64,000 nt of DNA from Cristatella mucedo. Lineage: Eukaryota; Bryozoa; Phylactolaemata; Cristatellidae. Both the position numbers and the translations under genes were made by a program. The DNA lies in contig WPIO01000010.1 in assembly GCA_009760855.2 (NCBI GenBank), positions 8,785,501-8,849,500 of the forward strand. Direction: 5' to 3'. The notes below the pieces were generated by a model, which saw only the letters and a program-made list of their open reading frames with translations, was not told the origin of the DNA and did not search any database. Shown piece after piece: positions 21,884 to 35,600 of the stretch; the first letter of the stretch is position 1, and every line of letters starts with the position of its first letter.

Positions 21884-24007
21884 GAAGCCGTGCTCAGGCA
21901 AAACTCGTATTCCATGGGTCAAAATCGTGACGGTTGGTGGTGGGATCTGCGTGGCTCACGCTTTAGGCTGCGCTAAGTAAAAATTGCAGCCGGCAGTAGG
22001 GTCTCAATGCAGCCATGAACCTCTTGGGCCACAGACCTAGATTTTTTTAAAGTCTTATTCCGACCTCGTCGAATGCCATCGGCTGCTGATCTTTCTCATC
22101 TAGTTTTGATGTTGCTAGTCACTCACTACAGCCGTAGCCAAGCTCAGCCTTCAACGACTGCTGCCATCCTTCAGCAGGCGTTTACCCAACCGTGATGCAT
22201 GCTCCTCGCACAGTCGTGAGACAGACTTGTCTCCACATGGATGAACTCTGCAGTCATTGATATCCAATGGCGTGCCATGTACAGCTGTCTATGCTGTGCG
22301 GTATCTGGCTTGCCTTTCTCGATCGGATTCTGTTGTTGCCAAGTCTTTTATCGTTGCTAGCAGCAGCTGAAACTCCGGGATGCACTCAGCGGCTACGTGG
22401 AGTACTTGCCCACCGCTGGGCACGGTTGACACCCGAGCATTTTCGGCCGGCGGACTTTTTTCTCCCGATATTTTTTTGCCGACGCTGGCCAGAATGTGAT
22501 TGCTTGTTGCTTTGTGTCAGCCGGTCAACCAGGATGTAGCCCTCGCTGCTCGCCAGCTTAAAGGAATGCCTGCACACTGGCCGCTCACTATGCGCTGAGT
22601 ACTCTATGCACTAGGTCTAGGGCAAACAGTTCAGGACTGGCTGCTTGCCGCGTCTGGTCGCACCACTGCCGGTCGGTTGCCAAGCAGTGGTGACTCGCCT
22701 CTCGAGTGCTGCTCGCTCGACCGTGATCGTACGTGCCTGCCAGCGCTATGTGCTGTTCACGCGCCGGCGGCTCGGTGCTGGCGATCCAGAGATGATTAGC
22801 TGTCAGTGCTGTACTTCAGCAATTGGGGGCTGGCTGGCAATTTTGGCTTTTGCTGGAGCCTGAGTTGAGGACAGAGGTTATTCTTGTGAAGGCACATTGT
22901 GTGCACCATGCTAGTCGCAAGGATGTTTTGTAGGGAGGGGGTGTTTCCTGGAAACCCAACGAGGCTTTGTGGATACGTCTGGCAAGCTCTAGCGATTCTA
23001 TGCCACTCGTTGGTGCATGCAGGCCTTGCTGTCGAGCGGAAGAAGTATGCATTTTGCCTCTACTGTGCGCTGCATACAAGTATCGTTTTGGACCTGAGAC
23101 ACGGTGGGATTCGCCGACGTCACGATTATTATTGCAATACTGCACGAACTTGTGTTACGAGTGCGATCCGGAAGAAGCCGATACAAGCCCGGCGGATATT
23201 TGGTGTTTCTCGTGCAGTGTGTGTCGTGACTGCATTGTTAATCTGTCTCGCCGGTACTACAGATTACTTAAGGTGCATGTTGGTTATTATTGGCACTTTG
23301 CAATTGAATCAGAATAATTACTCAGGCGTTGCAAATGAGGGAACTGTATTATATTATTAAATGTGCAAAAAGGAAGCCTTGCCAATCCAACTCCCAAGAT
23401 TCTGCAATAAACTATTAATTATGGCAGTACCCTATATTTGATGACTTTTAAGTTTCAGCAACTGGCCAGTTTGGTCTGATTCATTCGCAACTGCAGTAAA
23501 TGTTCTGCAGCACTTGTGATATGAGCCAGACAGAACAACTACTAGTGTTGTTGTTTGTATCACATAGTTTATCTCGTGCGACTTTAACCCCTTATTTTTG
23601 TAAAAAAAAAATAGTGGCGCATGACTAAGCCCCGACCGACCCATGCTCGACGGTATCAATAAATTAATTCTTTGATTCCTGGGGTCTTTCAGCTCTTGGC
23701 AGGTGCCCATTGTGTTTTTGGCGTTTGTATGCGTGAGCATGAGTGTAGAAAATCACCTGTTCCTTTCATTCTTTGTCTTTCCTTAACTGTGGGATTTCTG
23801 GAAACAAGCCAGTGGCATCTATTTTGTTTTGGAACTTGAACCCTTTATGTATGCTAGGCAAAATGAGAAAAATACTTGCGATCAACGGCCGTCACGGCCG
23901 ACCAAGTCACTTACAGGAGTGGTTGGGAGGCAAAAGCGATTAGATGCACAATAGTCATATGTGTACCAGGTCGATTATAAGTCTGATGCTCTCGCGATCC
24001 ATCGTAA
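21884..24007. other. Intergenic, probably including the ANKS3 3' UTR
   Basis: I see no conserved frame. AATAAA occurs at 23406-23411, too far from the stop codon to call as the poly(A) signal. Confidence 0.4.
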
Positions 24008-24168
24008 GCCGAACTGGTTTGACCCAGTGATTAAGGTACTCGCCTTTAACGACCAAAGTGAAAGTGAATGCAATTGATGGCCAAGACCTTGGGCTCGAAC
24101 CCGCGGCATATCTGAAGCACCTGAATAGAGGTCAAGTTCTCTTGGTGCACTATATAAATGAATAATTT
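24008..24168 (+). mobile_element. tRNA-derived SINE-A copy
   Basis: A box CTGGTTTGACCCAGTGATTAAGG, an extra insertion between the boxes, B-box region CTTGGGCTCGAACCCG (about 24089-24104), and the tail AGAGGTCAAGTTCTCTTGG then CACTATATAAATGAA. The B box here is close to the canonical GGTTCGAATCC. Confidence 0.75.
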
Positions 24169-27100
24169 TAAGCACCGTTTGCTGACCTAGCAGCCTTGCA
24201 TAGCTACTCCTCGGATGCAGCTGCTGCCTCACAGCCCAGCTCATAAGCAGCAGCAACCGCTAGCTGCATCTAATGTATGAGGTCCTTCGCGAAACAATTA
24301 AACAGCCACGACTGACAGAATAGCTCGCTGGCTTGCTGCCCTAGGTGCAACTGACAGTCGAAGCTAAATGCACAGCTGATCATTTCGAACCGGCCTCCTT
24401 CCGTAGCACAATCGACTAATTATTACATAGGCTATATCCAGTTTATATAAGCTTCGATTCCGGATCAGCTAATAACCTAGGGTTGCCATACTCTTGCCGA
24501 AGAAGCATTCCAATGTTTCAGTCCGGTAGAGTATGGGCAAAGCCAGGATTTTAGTACTGGGTGGGGGTCTAAACCTCGACCCCGAGGGCGAGACACGCAG
24601 CCGAGAACTTTTCCCGGAATCTTCCTGGAAGAGTTCACAAGCCCCTCTAAAAACATACGCGAACTCTTTTGTTATTTTAATGATTTGATTACCTGCTAGC
24701 TCAACTACTCCTAAAATGTATGGAAAGCATGCTACCCGAGAGCCCATTTGAAAAAAGAACTTCGAACCCCTATTTGGAGAGTCTGGTGCAGCACAGTGTT
24801 AGGTGGTAAACCAACAATGCGTGCAAGTCTTGAGCCTGTACGTAGAATGCTAGACTTGCTGTAACGTTGTCTACCCTCTTAGCTGAAAGTGCGCTCTTGC
24901 ATTAGGACTTGCGTAGGTAGATAGCGTGCTGCTAGTTTGCTTTAGAATGCTAGTCCAAGCATGATATTGTGGCACCATAACCATTGGTTATTGATTCTCT
25001 TAGTGCGAGCTGTTAAGCTCAGGCACGGAGATATTAATCTCTAAGGTCGCGATGCAAACTACCTATTATTATTGTCATTAGCTTTACTAGCTCGTAAAAA
25101 AGTGTCTACACTGTCTGTACGAAGTACCTTAAATATGCAAGATCTACAATCTGCTAGATACGATACGTACTTTACATTCTTTAATATATTTCCTAGATTC
25201 CTGAACATGGCGGCCCGCTCGCTGAAATCACGAAAGCCGCACCAAATGCACAGGCTGCTTCTCTTTCGGGACACAGTTTGAGACGCAATAAATATCGCTC
25301 ATTGAACCTCTCTGCGGTCTCATGCAAGAGCAACGCGGAACTGTCGGGCGGAGCTTAAGCAACCTGCTACGACTAGTACCCGTGATTAGTCAATTGCGGC
25401 ACAGCCTCCAGAGCTGATGAGCCCTCTGTAATTTTTCCTTGTCGCTTAGGCAGAGCCCGAAGCTGCTCGCACAAGGCGCGTCGCCCAAAAGTATCCACTG
25501 TATACCAGCTAGTCTAAAGGAGTCTCGAGCAGGCAATTCGGAGTGCCTCGGGCGCTCGGCGTTCGCTGGCCTCGTTGGGCCCGCCGAAAATGGCGCAGCA
25601 AATCTACGAATTCGCTTGCTCTGTTTTAGAATAATGATAGAGCCTCGCAAACCGAACTTGAACGTCTCTTGCAAAATAAAAATGGTAGATTATCACGGGA
25701 GGAATCCTTTTACCCTGCGGAGCTGACTGTAGTTTTGTTCGCACCGCACGCAGAACGCCGGCATAGGACCAACACCAACAATACATTATACTATTCGCAG
25801 AGCAGAGGGAGCACGACTTCCCTCGATGCCCCCTCTCTCCCACTCGAGTCCCCTCTCCTCGACCACGGCTGTGCCTTGGCCGACCCCGACGGTGAAGTTA
25901 CCATCTGTTCACCAGCGGATTATCGGCGTGTGTCCACGCCTCGTTAAAAGCGGACCGCAGCTGTGTACCGGCCGCTCTCGACGATGCTCCCGACAGCTGT
26001 TTAGGAGAGGAGCGGTACCGGCCTGCATGTAATCAAGCTACACTGACTACGCTCCACGTGAGGAGCTTTACAGGATAGCTTAGTTTAAAGTCTAGTAGCC
26101 TTTCGCTGGAAGCCGGGTAGTTTACTCAAGGAAGGTCTGTTGGGTATTCAAGTTGATTATGGGAGAACGCGAAACGCAACGACATCCGCTCCACTGCTAC
26201 CGTCGATGACTCATCCTGTACAGCCGTCTTGCGATGCAACCAACTTCCATCGTACTCCCAGTACCCCGACCGCCCGCCTACTTGGCTACGCTTCTCACTT
26301 TCTCCTGCGTGTGGGAGATGCCGTCTGCTGGTTTCCGTTCGGACACCGAACGCCGCTTCAGCTTTTCGCGACGGAGAACTACAACATACAACCCAAGTTG
26401 CATTAGTTTTGGTAAAAGATGGGCTTCAACTGCAGTAATATCGGTTACAGCAGCAGCCCAGCCTCATCGGCCATGACTGGGGGATGCTTTAGCCTCCCTG
26501 TGTCCTCCGCTTGCCCTCAGCTAGATTACTTCAAACTCTTCGCGGGATCGTGGCCGTGGCGAAGCCAGGGTGGCTGGTGGGAGGGGCAAAGTACCCTTGA
26601 TAAGTCCAGCTGAAGGCTTAGGGGCGGGTGTCCCCAACCGAAAGTGCAATCGTCCACGCCCCTTTTGTTTCGCCAAAAGTATCCTCCTAGCAGTTATCCC
26701 CTTGGAGGCTCGACTGCTAGAGTGCCCTATTTGGTGGCTGCCGGGCTTGCAGGGTTCGGGAACTTGCCAGGTGTTTTTCCAGCAGGTCTTACAATTTTCT
26801 TTATGTAGGGATATAAAAAAAAAGATGCTAGCGCCGCGCGAGCACAGCATGCTTGCTCAGATTGACTGGTTCCCAAAGGATCTATAGTATTCTTTCGAGA
26901 TGGGAAATAACAATTGTAGAGCTACCGATGAGCTAATCTTTCCTAAATAGGTCGACAGGGGCGTTCCGTGCGGCTTGCTTTTGGGGCGAACCTTCAGGCC
27001 GTTCAGATGGCGATACACGTTTCTTTTTAGACGTACGGGTTGAACGAAGCTTTCAGGCGGTGCGCCTTCTGAGCTGATCCTTCGGCTCTCACTAAACGAA

Positions 27101-28456
27101 AATTCTTTGGGAGGTGTATAAGGGTAAATGCTGAGAAAATTCTATGAGAAATTGTCCAACAATCTAAAATTGTAGAAAATAAAGCTCCAGGATGTTTGAT
27201 GACATGTATAGCAATACTATTCTGACTGAAATAAGAAATGAACTACCGCAGTCACGTACAAGGAGAGCTGTACCAACAGTTCAAATTTCACGTTGTTCCG
27301 TGAAGTATTAGCTTAGTTACGGATTATACAGGGCAAAACAGATATACTGTGATCTGAATGGGGCTGCTTAAAAGTCAAAAGCATGTACCTCAACAAGCTG
27401 CCGACATGTACCTCGGTGCAACCAAGGTTCAACGATTTGGATACAAGTTGCCAATGTTTCAGAGATCGGGAAATTTGTTATTTGTAGACATGCTACTTCA
27501 TGTTTACTTCAGGGTTAGATAGGATTTGCATAATAATTTGTATTTTCATCTGAAAATCTTCAAAAATTCCGATCCAATTTCTATCATGTTTGCTTTACAA
27601 AAGGTATCCTAAACAAATACTTGATTGTTGGACGCACCGCACGGCGCCGTTTTGGTGAGACACATTTTGATATCCCGAAACATGGGTATAATAATTATTT
27701 AGAAGGCTAACCAATATATCTTGGACATTCTTCGCTGCCTGAATCGGAGGCGGCTTCCAGAAAAGGCCACCTTTTCTTTTTGCGCGAGAATTTTTTTTGC
27801 GAGAGATGTTTTGCTAAAGAATTTTTATGACCGAGAAGCAACGAGGACTGCTAGCGCGGCAGCCCAGTGCCGCTTTCCAGAGGAGCTTCATAATTTATAA
27901 AGGGGGATCGTTTTTCAATGCTAAATACTTCAATCTTCTTAGATAGGCATGAACGCGGCCTGCCGAGCCGCATGCGTTTGGCGCGGTGCCGCGGGGTCTT
28001 CAAATAGGGAGCTTGAATTTATTTTGAGATTGTCAAAAGAGGCTTCGAGTGGCTTTCAAAAATATGCGGGCGTTGAATTAGCAGCTGTACTGAATAGCTT
28101 GAATAGCAGTATGAGTAAAAGTCACAATTTTGAGTTTTTAGAGGCCCACAGAATTTTTCCTCGCATTTCGATGAAAAGTGCTTGACCTGGAGCCACATTC
28201 TAAAATTTAAGGTTTACCTTATCTAAATATTGGATTTCTCAATTTTAATAGAAGCAATGCTGAAAAAGCGCTCGCGAGGCGCGATCCTCATCTAGCGGGG
28301 CTTCCTCGTAAATGCGGCAGCGAGCGAGACTTAGCTCCAGTTTGCGGGAGCTGAACGCCATATTTGATACGTGTGGTAGTGGCTTCCGGTACTGTAGGCG
28401 GTTGGTGGTTGCGCTCGGATATTTTTTTCAAGGAATTAGTAACAGCCCCGCACGAT
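24169..28456. other. CLINT1: Intergenic and CLINT1 upstream region
   Basis: No gene is recognised. The last 150 bp before the CLINT1 start codon (28300-28456) are probably its 5' UTR or promoter. An ATGGCGGCC at 25208-25216 in a YY1-like context opens only a 24-codon frame. Confidence 0.4.
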
Positions 28457-28488
28457 ATGTGGAAAGTCAGGGAGTTGGCCGAGAAAGT
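28457..28488 (+). other. CLINT1: CLINT1 first coding exon (32 nt)
   Basis: ATG then WKVRELAEK plus two bases of a split valine codon, followed by donor GTAAGTG. It joins the acceptor at 28790 to make KVTNVVMNY, matching the human MWKVRELVDKATNVVMNY segment. It is too short to be found as an ORF. Confidence 0.92.
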
Positions 28489-29568
28489 GTAAGTGTAAAC
28501 AGAGTCACTGTATTTAGGCACTCAGCGGTGTGAGAATTTGTAGGCGGCTATCCGACCAACCGACTTCCAGAACTGCTGAGGTGGTGGGCGTGGCACCGGA
28601 CAGCTTCCAGCTGGAGCCTGAAGAAGCGTAGCTAAAAGTGCTGCTTCTGCCAATGTCTTATTGAAACTAGACAGGAATTCGCGGCTAAAGCAAACTCCCG
28701 ATTATAGATTCGTCATGGTCGCTCGGCGGTATCTCTCTATTCGAACGACGACCAGCCAACCTTTCTTTAATGTCTATCTTGACTTTCAGGACCAACGTGG
28801 TTATGAACTACACGGAAATAGAGGCAAAAGTTAGAGAGGCAACAAACGATGACCCATGGGGACCACATGGTACGCTCATGTCAGAGCTTGCTAGATGCAC
28901 CTACTCTAGCTTGGACTTCGTCGAGGTGATGGATATGCTTTGGAAAAGAATGGCATACGAGAGTGAGAGTGAATGGCGGCGAGTGTACAAGGTATGTCGA
29001 TCTGCGTTTGCTCTGCGCTTGATGCAGGTGTTGACTTTGGCCAAAGACGCATGGAAAAGGGCTAGGAGGCCCTCCCTCTCGGACTGATCGAGACTGGCTA
29101 GGTCTTCTGGCCCGCCTGGGACGGTGCTCGGTGCTGTGTTTTTGTGCTAGCCATTCATACCGACGGAGTTAATTTCGAGTGTTGCGACCACCGTGAGGAG
29201 CAGGCACATGCCCTAGAGCAGGCCCCCACAACCGAGGGGCTCTGTGGCTACAATGGCAAACAAAGCCGTGTTCCTGCCATTGCATGTCATCCAGCTGCTT
29301 TGCCAAGTGCCATCTGCGGCTTTGCAGTCATGGGGCGTTGGCTCGTACCGTGTAGTTTTCTTTAATTGATAGTCATTAATCGGACTGCCGTGTAAGGTGG
29401 AAAATTCGTCTTGGCACCGTGTTGAGCTCTAGCATTGATGCTCAGTTGATGATAGCATTTTGCATCCTAGTCGTCTTTGCAGCGCGCCTGCCAGATCTTT
29501 CCCTTATCTGCAAGTGCTGACTGATGAGACATGGCTGGGAAGTGAGAGCATGCTCCCTATATGAGTCT

Positions 29569-29622
<54 letters not shown>

Positions 29623-32600
29623 CTAGGGTAAGCGTGCACTCGTGCAGCAGAAAAGCAAGCCAAACTGAAGCTAATTAGTGCATGCAGCATTTTGAAAAAG
29701 TGATCATCGTTCATGCATTTATTTATTTAGGTTGCACTCCTTTGCAAGTCCTTTCAATCAGATCGCTTCTGCATAGACGTAGCTTCTCCTGCTTGCTGGT
29801 GTAATCGCCAAGCAAAATCTAGGCTTTCATTTACATTTAGATGACACTCAGGTCTACCTGTCCTTTGTTTCTTATTGCCTTCCAGCATGTTTGGTTCTCT
29901 CACAGCTTCCTTGCAGCTTGAATTGCCGATGCCAGCATTTGGATGGTAGGTAACTCGTGAATTGAATGGCCTCAGGACCTGCCAAATAGTTATGGGAACA
30001 CCCGATGGCACTCGGAAACATGAAAGCGCTATCCTTAAAATATGCTCAGCAGCATCGCCCCAACCTGCCTCTGTTTGTAACTTTGGTATCCTGTTTCAAA
30101 CTGACCGTTCACAGTATGACCTCATAAACTCCACCGTCAAGTTTGACTGTTTTTGCAGCAGTGCAGAAATTTTAGTGCACTTAAATCAGAATTCTGCTGC
30201 CAACTTAGTATATGCATTTGTGAGATCTCGTCGAGAATGTTTTAACTATCTCCTCGTAGGTTTTTGCTTGTGCCACGGGATTCGTACAGGTGGTGTACAA
30301 CTCGGTAGTTTGGTTTGTCGTTCGTGAATGTCGCAGCTGCTGTATTAGTTACGTCTGTCTACAATGGCTGCACAACAATTGTGCATCAGTTATTCACAGT
30401 CTCCTCACTCACTTTTGGAAGCCTTTAGTTTCTTGCTTTGGCTTACATACAGAAGTGCTTGCTGATCCTGCCAACCTAAACTCAAAATCTTTTGGAGACT
30501 GTGCCTTCAGTTATTGTGCACCCAAAGCCGGTAGATCTGTAATGAGTGACATTTCGACTTCCTCTTACTTGATGAGATTTAAAGCAAAGCTTAAGACCCA
30601 CCTGTTCCTAACAGAATTTGCTTCGTCCACGTGAATAGTACTATCTGTGTGCATCCGTGCTGCAGTTGTGCACATTAGTATCAGTGATCATTTGATGCTT
30701 CCTTTCCTGCATATGTGAAGTGATTTGAGTTTCGGCTCCTAGGGGTATGTGCATGCTTTATTATTATAATATCATATCTGCCAGCCGCGGCTCGTTTCAA
30801 GCATCTGAAGGAATGAACGAGCATCTTGGGTTGGTAGTTCCAACCCACCTGGTAGTGGCTGACAGCAACGGTATTATGCAATTACAAATCATGCTGCACT
30901 CGGTTATCACCGAACCCACCTTTAGTCGTGATCGTGCGACATCGGGTGCTTGTTGTCATGGTTATCGTGGTTGCTTGTTCTCGTTCTCATTACCAAATGT
31001 CAACGGAACCAGTTGGCCGACTGGGTTGCCCATAAAATACAGAGTGAGCTGCACCTCCGTCCTACCTCGACCTAGATTGAATAAGCTTTTTGCAGCGCTG
31101 TTTTAGATTGTTTGGCCTCAGATCTGTAGCTGCTGTGACTGCTGCTGCCTCTGCTCGGACGCTGCCTCTGCTTGTACAGTGGGGGAGGAGAGGGGGGTCT
31201 GCCGATCAAGATCCTTTGCACCTACGTCTGGGCCGCAGGCGGATGGTCACGTATGCTGCGTAGCCTCGAGTCAGTCACTCGCATTTGCACTTTTGTGTGT
31301 GTGTGTGTGTGTGTGTGTACCCAGAGTTCCGTGCGCCCAGAGTGCCGCGTTACTGTGTTGAAGTCCTTGCTGCTGCTCGCCTACCTCTTGCGCAATGGTT
31401 CGGAGCGCGTTGTGACGAATGCACGGGATCACGCCTACGAGATACGCTCCCTCGAATCGTTCGCCTATGTTGACAAATTTGGCAAAAACCAGGGGGTCAA
31501 TGGTGAGCGCCTGCTCCAGCAGCTGTTACTTGCCTCTTGCCCTGACCTGGTTCTGCTTCTGTCCTTGCATCAGGGTCGCTGGAACTTTTTTGTCTCTGTC
31601 TGCTCTGCTGGTACCTCGGTGGTGGTGCAGAGCCAGCTGGTCCACATCGGCTGTGGCCAGCATCAGCTACTGCTGGTCGTGCTGCCTGCAACTGCTATCG
31701 GCCGGTTGGAACCGATGCATAAACCGATGCATACAAGGCTTAAAATGGTCAGCAGGAGCCAGAATGCAACTGTCGTTTGTTTGTCTGTCTGCTCTACCGA
31801 ACAGGATTTTGACGGCTAATGGTGCTAGCTCATGGCTGCCGGTGCTACCTGGTGGTCGGCTGGCCTTGTCGTCTGCCCGTCGGTAGCAGATGCTTGGGTC
31901 GTGGCTGACAGGAGTACACGCGTTGCGCATTACAGTCTCACGGGTGCATGGCCACTTCCACGTGCCTCCTCATTTTCGCTTGCTGACAGCACAGGGGCTC
32001 GGGTTTCGTTCTTGTCCTCGGGTTCGAGGTGGGCCGAGCAGTGGCTGTGCAAACGCCTCCCTCCACCCCTGCTTCATCTGCTCTTTGGAGCGGTCTCTGC
32101 ATGGCCGTCGCGTGAGGCCTAGTTTTTCACCTCCTTTTCGGCTTGATCGGAGTGTCATTTTTCGGAAGCGCCGAGCTCGCCCGCCCTATGCTTCGCTTGC
32201 AGTCCGCCTGAAAGCCACCGAAGTCTGCGAGCTGATGAGCAACGATCAGCGGCTGCAAGAAGAGCGGAGCAAGTGCAGGCAGAGCCGCGACAAGTACGTC
32301 GGTCGCTCGGGCGGAGGGAGCCACTCGCACGGTATGCAGCTGCCACCGTTGCCGCTGCTGCCGCCGGGTCTGCCCTGCTTGCAGCCCTGGCTTGCGCCGA
32401 GCCAGGGGGGAGGGGCGCACTCGCCTTCTCCTGCACTCATCTTCTCTCGTGTCAGTGGCGCGTGCGCCCCGCTGCTGGGTGCAGTGGCAGCCGCACGTGG
32501 CTAGGTGTGTCAGTGAAACCGTGAATGTGACGTTGATACGTGTCACGATGCCAACGGTAATGGTGGCATTCGCTTCGTCGTAAGTGAAGTCTGTTTACTC

Positions 32601-35600
32601 GATTTGCTGTAATATCTTCGACAGCAGCAGGCATTTTCAGTGGACCTGCTGTCCTGCTGCAGCCATCTCTGTTTGTGACTCCACTGTGGCACGACGACGT
32701 AGTGTTTGTCATGCTAGATAGTTTTGTTCGGCATAATTGATAGAACGGCTCGGAAAAAGTGCCTGCTTGTACTGGCAGCCGTGACATGGAGACATGGATA
32801 GCATCATTGGCCAAGAATTGGCCCGAGCTCTGCAGCCGGGCCTGCAAGGCTAAACCATCACGCTAAACCACCTATCTACTTCCTATGCAAACCGATATAT
32901 GGGCACTTACTTATCCGGGTAGTGTCTGCCGGGCAACCACACTTTTACTTGCTAATGCTGCCTGCTGCATTCGTGCCGGATGAAACTGATTCAGTTAGCA
33001 TTGCACAGTTTATTCGATGAGTACCAGCATTAGTGGCAGACTGTCTGGCCACACGACTGGGTAACAGTTTTATTTTAGTGTCGCTGCAGCCTAGCTCGAC
33101 TCACGATTGGCAGCGCTGTGGGTTGAAGAGATGGACCGAAAGAGTTGAACCAAACGGCAGTACTGCTGTTTATGACAAAGTCAGGGCTAGAGATGACGTG
33201 GCAAGAGTGTGTAGTTGGCTCATACAAGTGAACTCCTTGGAGGAAGAAAACATTATAAGAGCTGCTGCCATTGCAGAGGATGGCAAAGCAGCATGCTGCA
33301 CTGGAGGGTTGCGTGCATTACCTCAAAAGCCGCCATAGCACTGCTGAGTGCCCGGTTATGGTCAGCGCTTGTTCGGCTACAATCATGTAACCTGTAGGAC
33401 TCTTATCTGGGATCTGAATCCATGGCATTACCCATTAGCTGAGGAAAGTCAGTTTGGGGACTAGTCAGTGCCTGGAATCGCTGGCTCGATCAGGGCCCTC
33501 GAGGCTTAGATGGACATTCGATGACCTTGCTTGGGAGCAGAGCAAGAGCACAGCTGGCCTGAGCTGGTCCAGGCATGTTTGATTTGGGGGTAGCAAAAGG
33601 CAAGCATGACTGGCACCGACACTACAGCCATGCAGCAGCGTAATACCGGCCCTGCGACAGTCAGTGCTAGGCAGGAGCTAGAGTGCTACCCGTGTCAGGT
33701 CAGTGACCGCCGTTGAGGCAAGGTCATCCATCGACCTTCTGCCCTTGTAAATAGCCTTTCGATTGCGTCCCTTTCTTTGTGCAGGAGATGGTGCAAGGAA
33801 TGAGTCTCCGGAACGTGGCGACAGTAGCTGCAGCAGAAGCAGCAACCTGCCGCACAGGTAAATGCTGGCTAGCATTTACGTATGTGGCGTATTTCACTTT
33901 CTGCTTCGCACAGTCTCGGTGTATGTCTGCACATTAGTGACGCGTGCTTGCATGCACAGAATCACTCCTAGAGCACACGTGATTGTTTGCACCTATATGA
34001 GCGTGTGTGCCAGTATGTGCATGCATTTATTTACGTGCATGATATGTATGAATGCCAATGTATTTGGGTGTGTCCATGTGTTTATATGTATTTGCTCACG
34101 TGTGCCTCCGTGTGTATGTGTGTGTGTGTGTGTGTGTGTGTTCGCACATGTATGTGCCCACATGAGCTTATGTGCCTACTTGTAACCACATTCTTACATG
34201 TGCCTTCACCTTTGTCTCTATTATGCGCCCACTGATGAAGCATGGGCAGTCTCTGGACTTGTGTAAAATGTTTTTATTCTTGCTGGGAAGGCAACGTTAA
34301 TAGCGTTGGCATAGGATCGAGAGCTTCGTGTCTGATCTGTAGTGTCGGTCTATCGTTTGACTTCGCGCTGCCATGCTGGTGCTCAGACCTCTAAGCACGG
34401 GCCCTCCAAGCACCGGCCCCACCAGATGATCGAACGAGCGCCCCATGCTACTGCCGGCTGCTTGTGCATCCTGCCCGGACCGTGCCGTGCCTTCTCTCTG
34501 TACCTCTGCGTGCCTTCTGTTGTTCGTGGCTCTATGCTGCTGGCTGCCTGTACAAGCTGTGCCCTTTGGGAGGCCGTGGCGGACGTGCCTTTTGACGTTT
34601 TCAAGCTACCGTGACCCTGCCGAGTCATCTGCCGACGGCTGCAGTCAGGGACTAGCACGACAAGACAGCCGCGATAGTCAGAGCAGTACCGACAACAGTG
34701 CAGCGTGGTCGGGCAGAGCGCAGCAGCAGCAGCAGCAGCAACTGTCGTTGGCTCCACTCAAATCGTCTCGGGAACCGAAGCCTGCTGCGAGGAGCGACTG
34801 TAGCTCGGCAACTCGACCTAGCACTGTGGGTATCTCTTTTACTCGTCTTTCGAAAGTGCAAGCCCGATTCGCCCTGGCATTGCTTCAAAGCTAACACGTG
34901 TAGAGTGTTAAGAAGAAAGAGATTTAGTTCTCGTACGGCGCTGTAAACTGTTTCAATGTTGTCATTATCATTGTTATCGCCACGAAAGCTGCACAGGTGG
35001 CCACTCGAGATCGGAACCACCCCTCTCGTGTTCGCTTTTGCAGAAGCCGGGTGCCACCACGTGGGCTAGTCGCCCGAACGATGACGACGATTTCAATCCG
35101 AGAGAAGGCGAGCGCCCAACGTCGGGAGCTGCAGCAGCCGGTAGTTGCTACTGCCGTCGTGCTGTCTTGAGCGCGACCCGCTTTCTATTGCGGCACCGCT
35201 CGGTTAGTGAACTCGGTGGCCGCAGGCCCGAGCGTATGCGAAGCCAAAGCTTGTTGCCTCTTACGTTCGTTGCTGGTCGCATGACATGGCAGCGGCAGGT
35301 TCAGGCAGCGCAAACTTCGCCGACTTTTCGCGGTTTTCGGCAGCCACTCAGTCGGCGCAGAGACCTAGGTGGGTAGGCGAGCGGCGGCATGGCGGGTCGT
35401 GTGCAGCGCACGTGTAGCACCGTGCCAGCGTTTGACTAGGCAGCTGGCTAGCTAGCCTAGCTAGCCAGCTTTTCGCCCCAGACGCCAGCTAGCTTCCCAC
35501 CTAGCCGGTGTTTGGGCGCCAAGTGTATTCTTTCTCTTCGTAATTCTTGCGCTGTTGGATAGTTTGCTCAGGCCACCTCGTTCGGCCAGCATCCCTGCAC

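Noticed and set aside
25208-25281. ATGGCGGCC start as a possible first exon of CLINT1
   Set aside because: Its frame is only 24 codons and does not give the ENTH N-terminus. The exon at 28457-28488 does.
31172-32504. Long plus-strand frames around CLINT1 exons 3 and 4
   Set aside because: They are intron read-through joined to the true exons 31364-31502 and 32203-32331. Only the exon parts match CLINT1.
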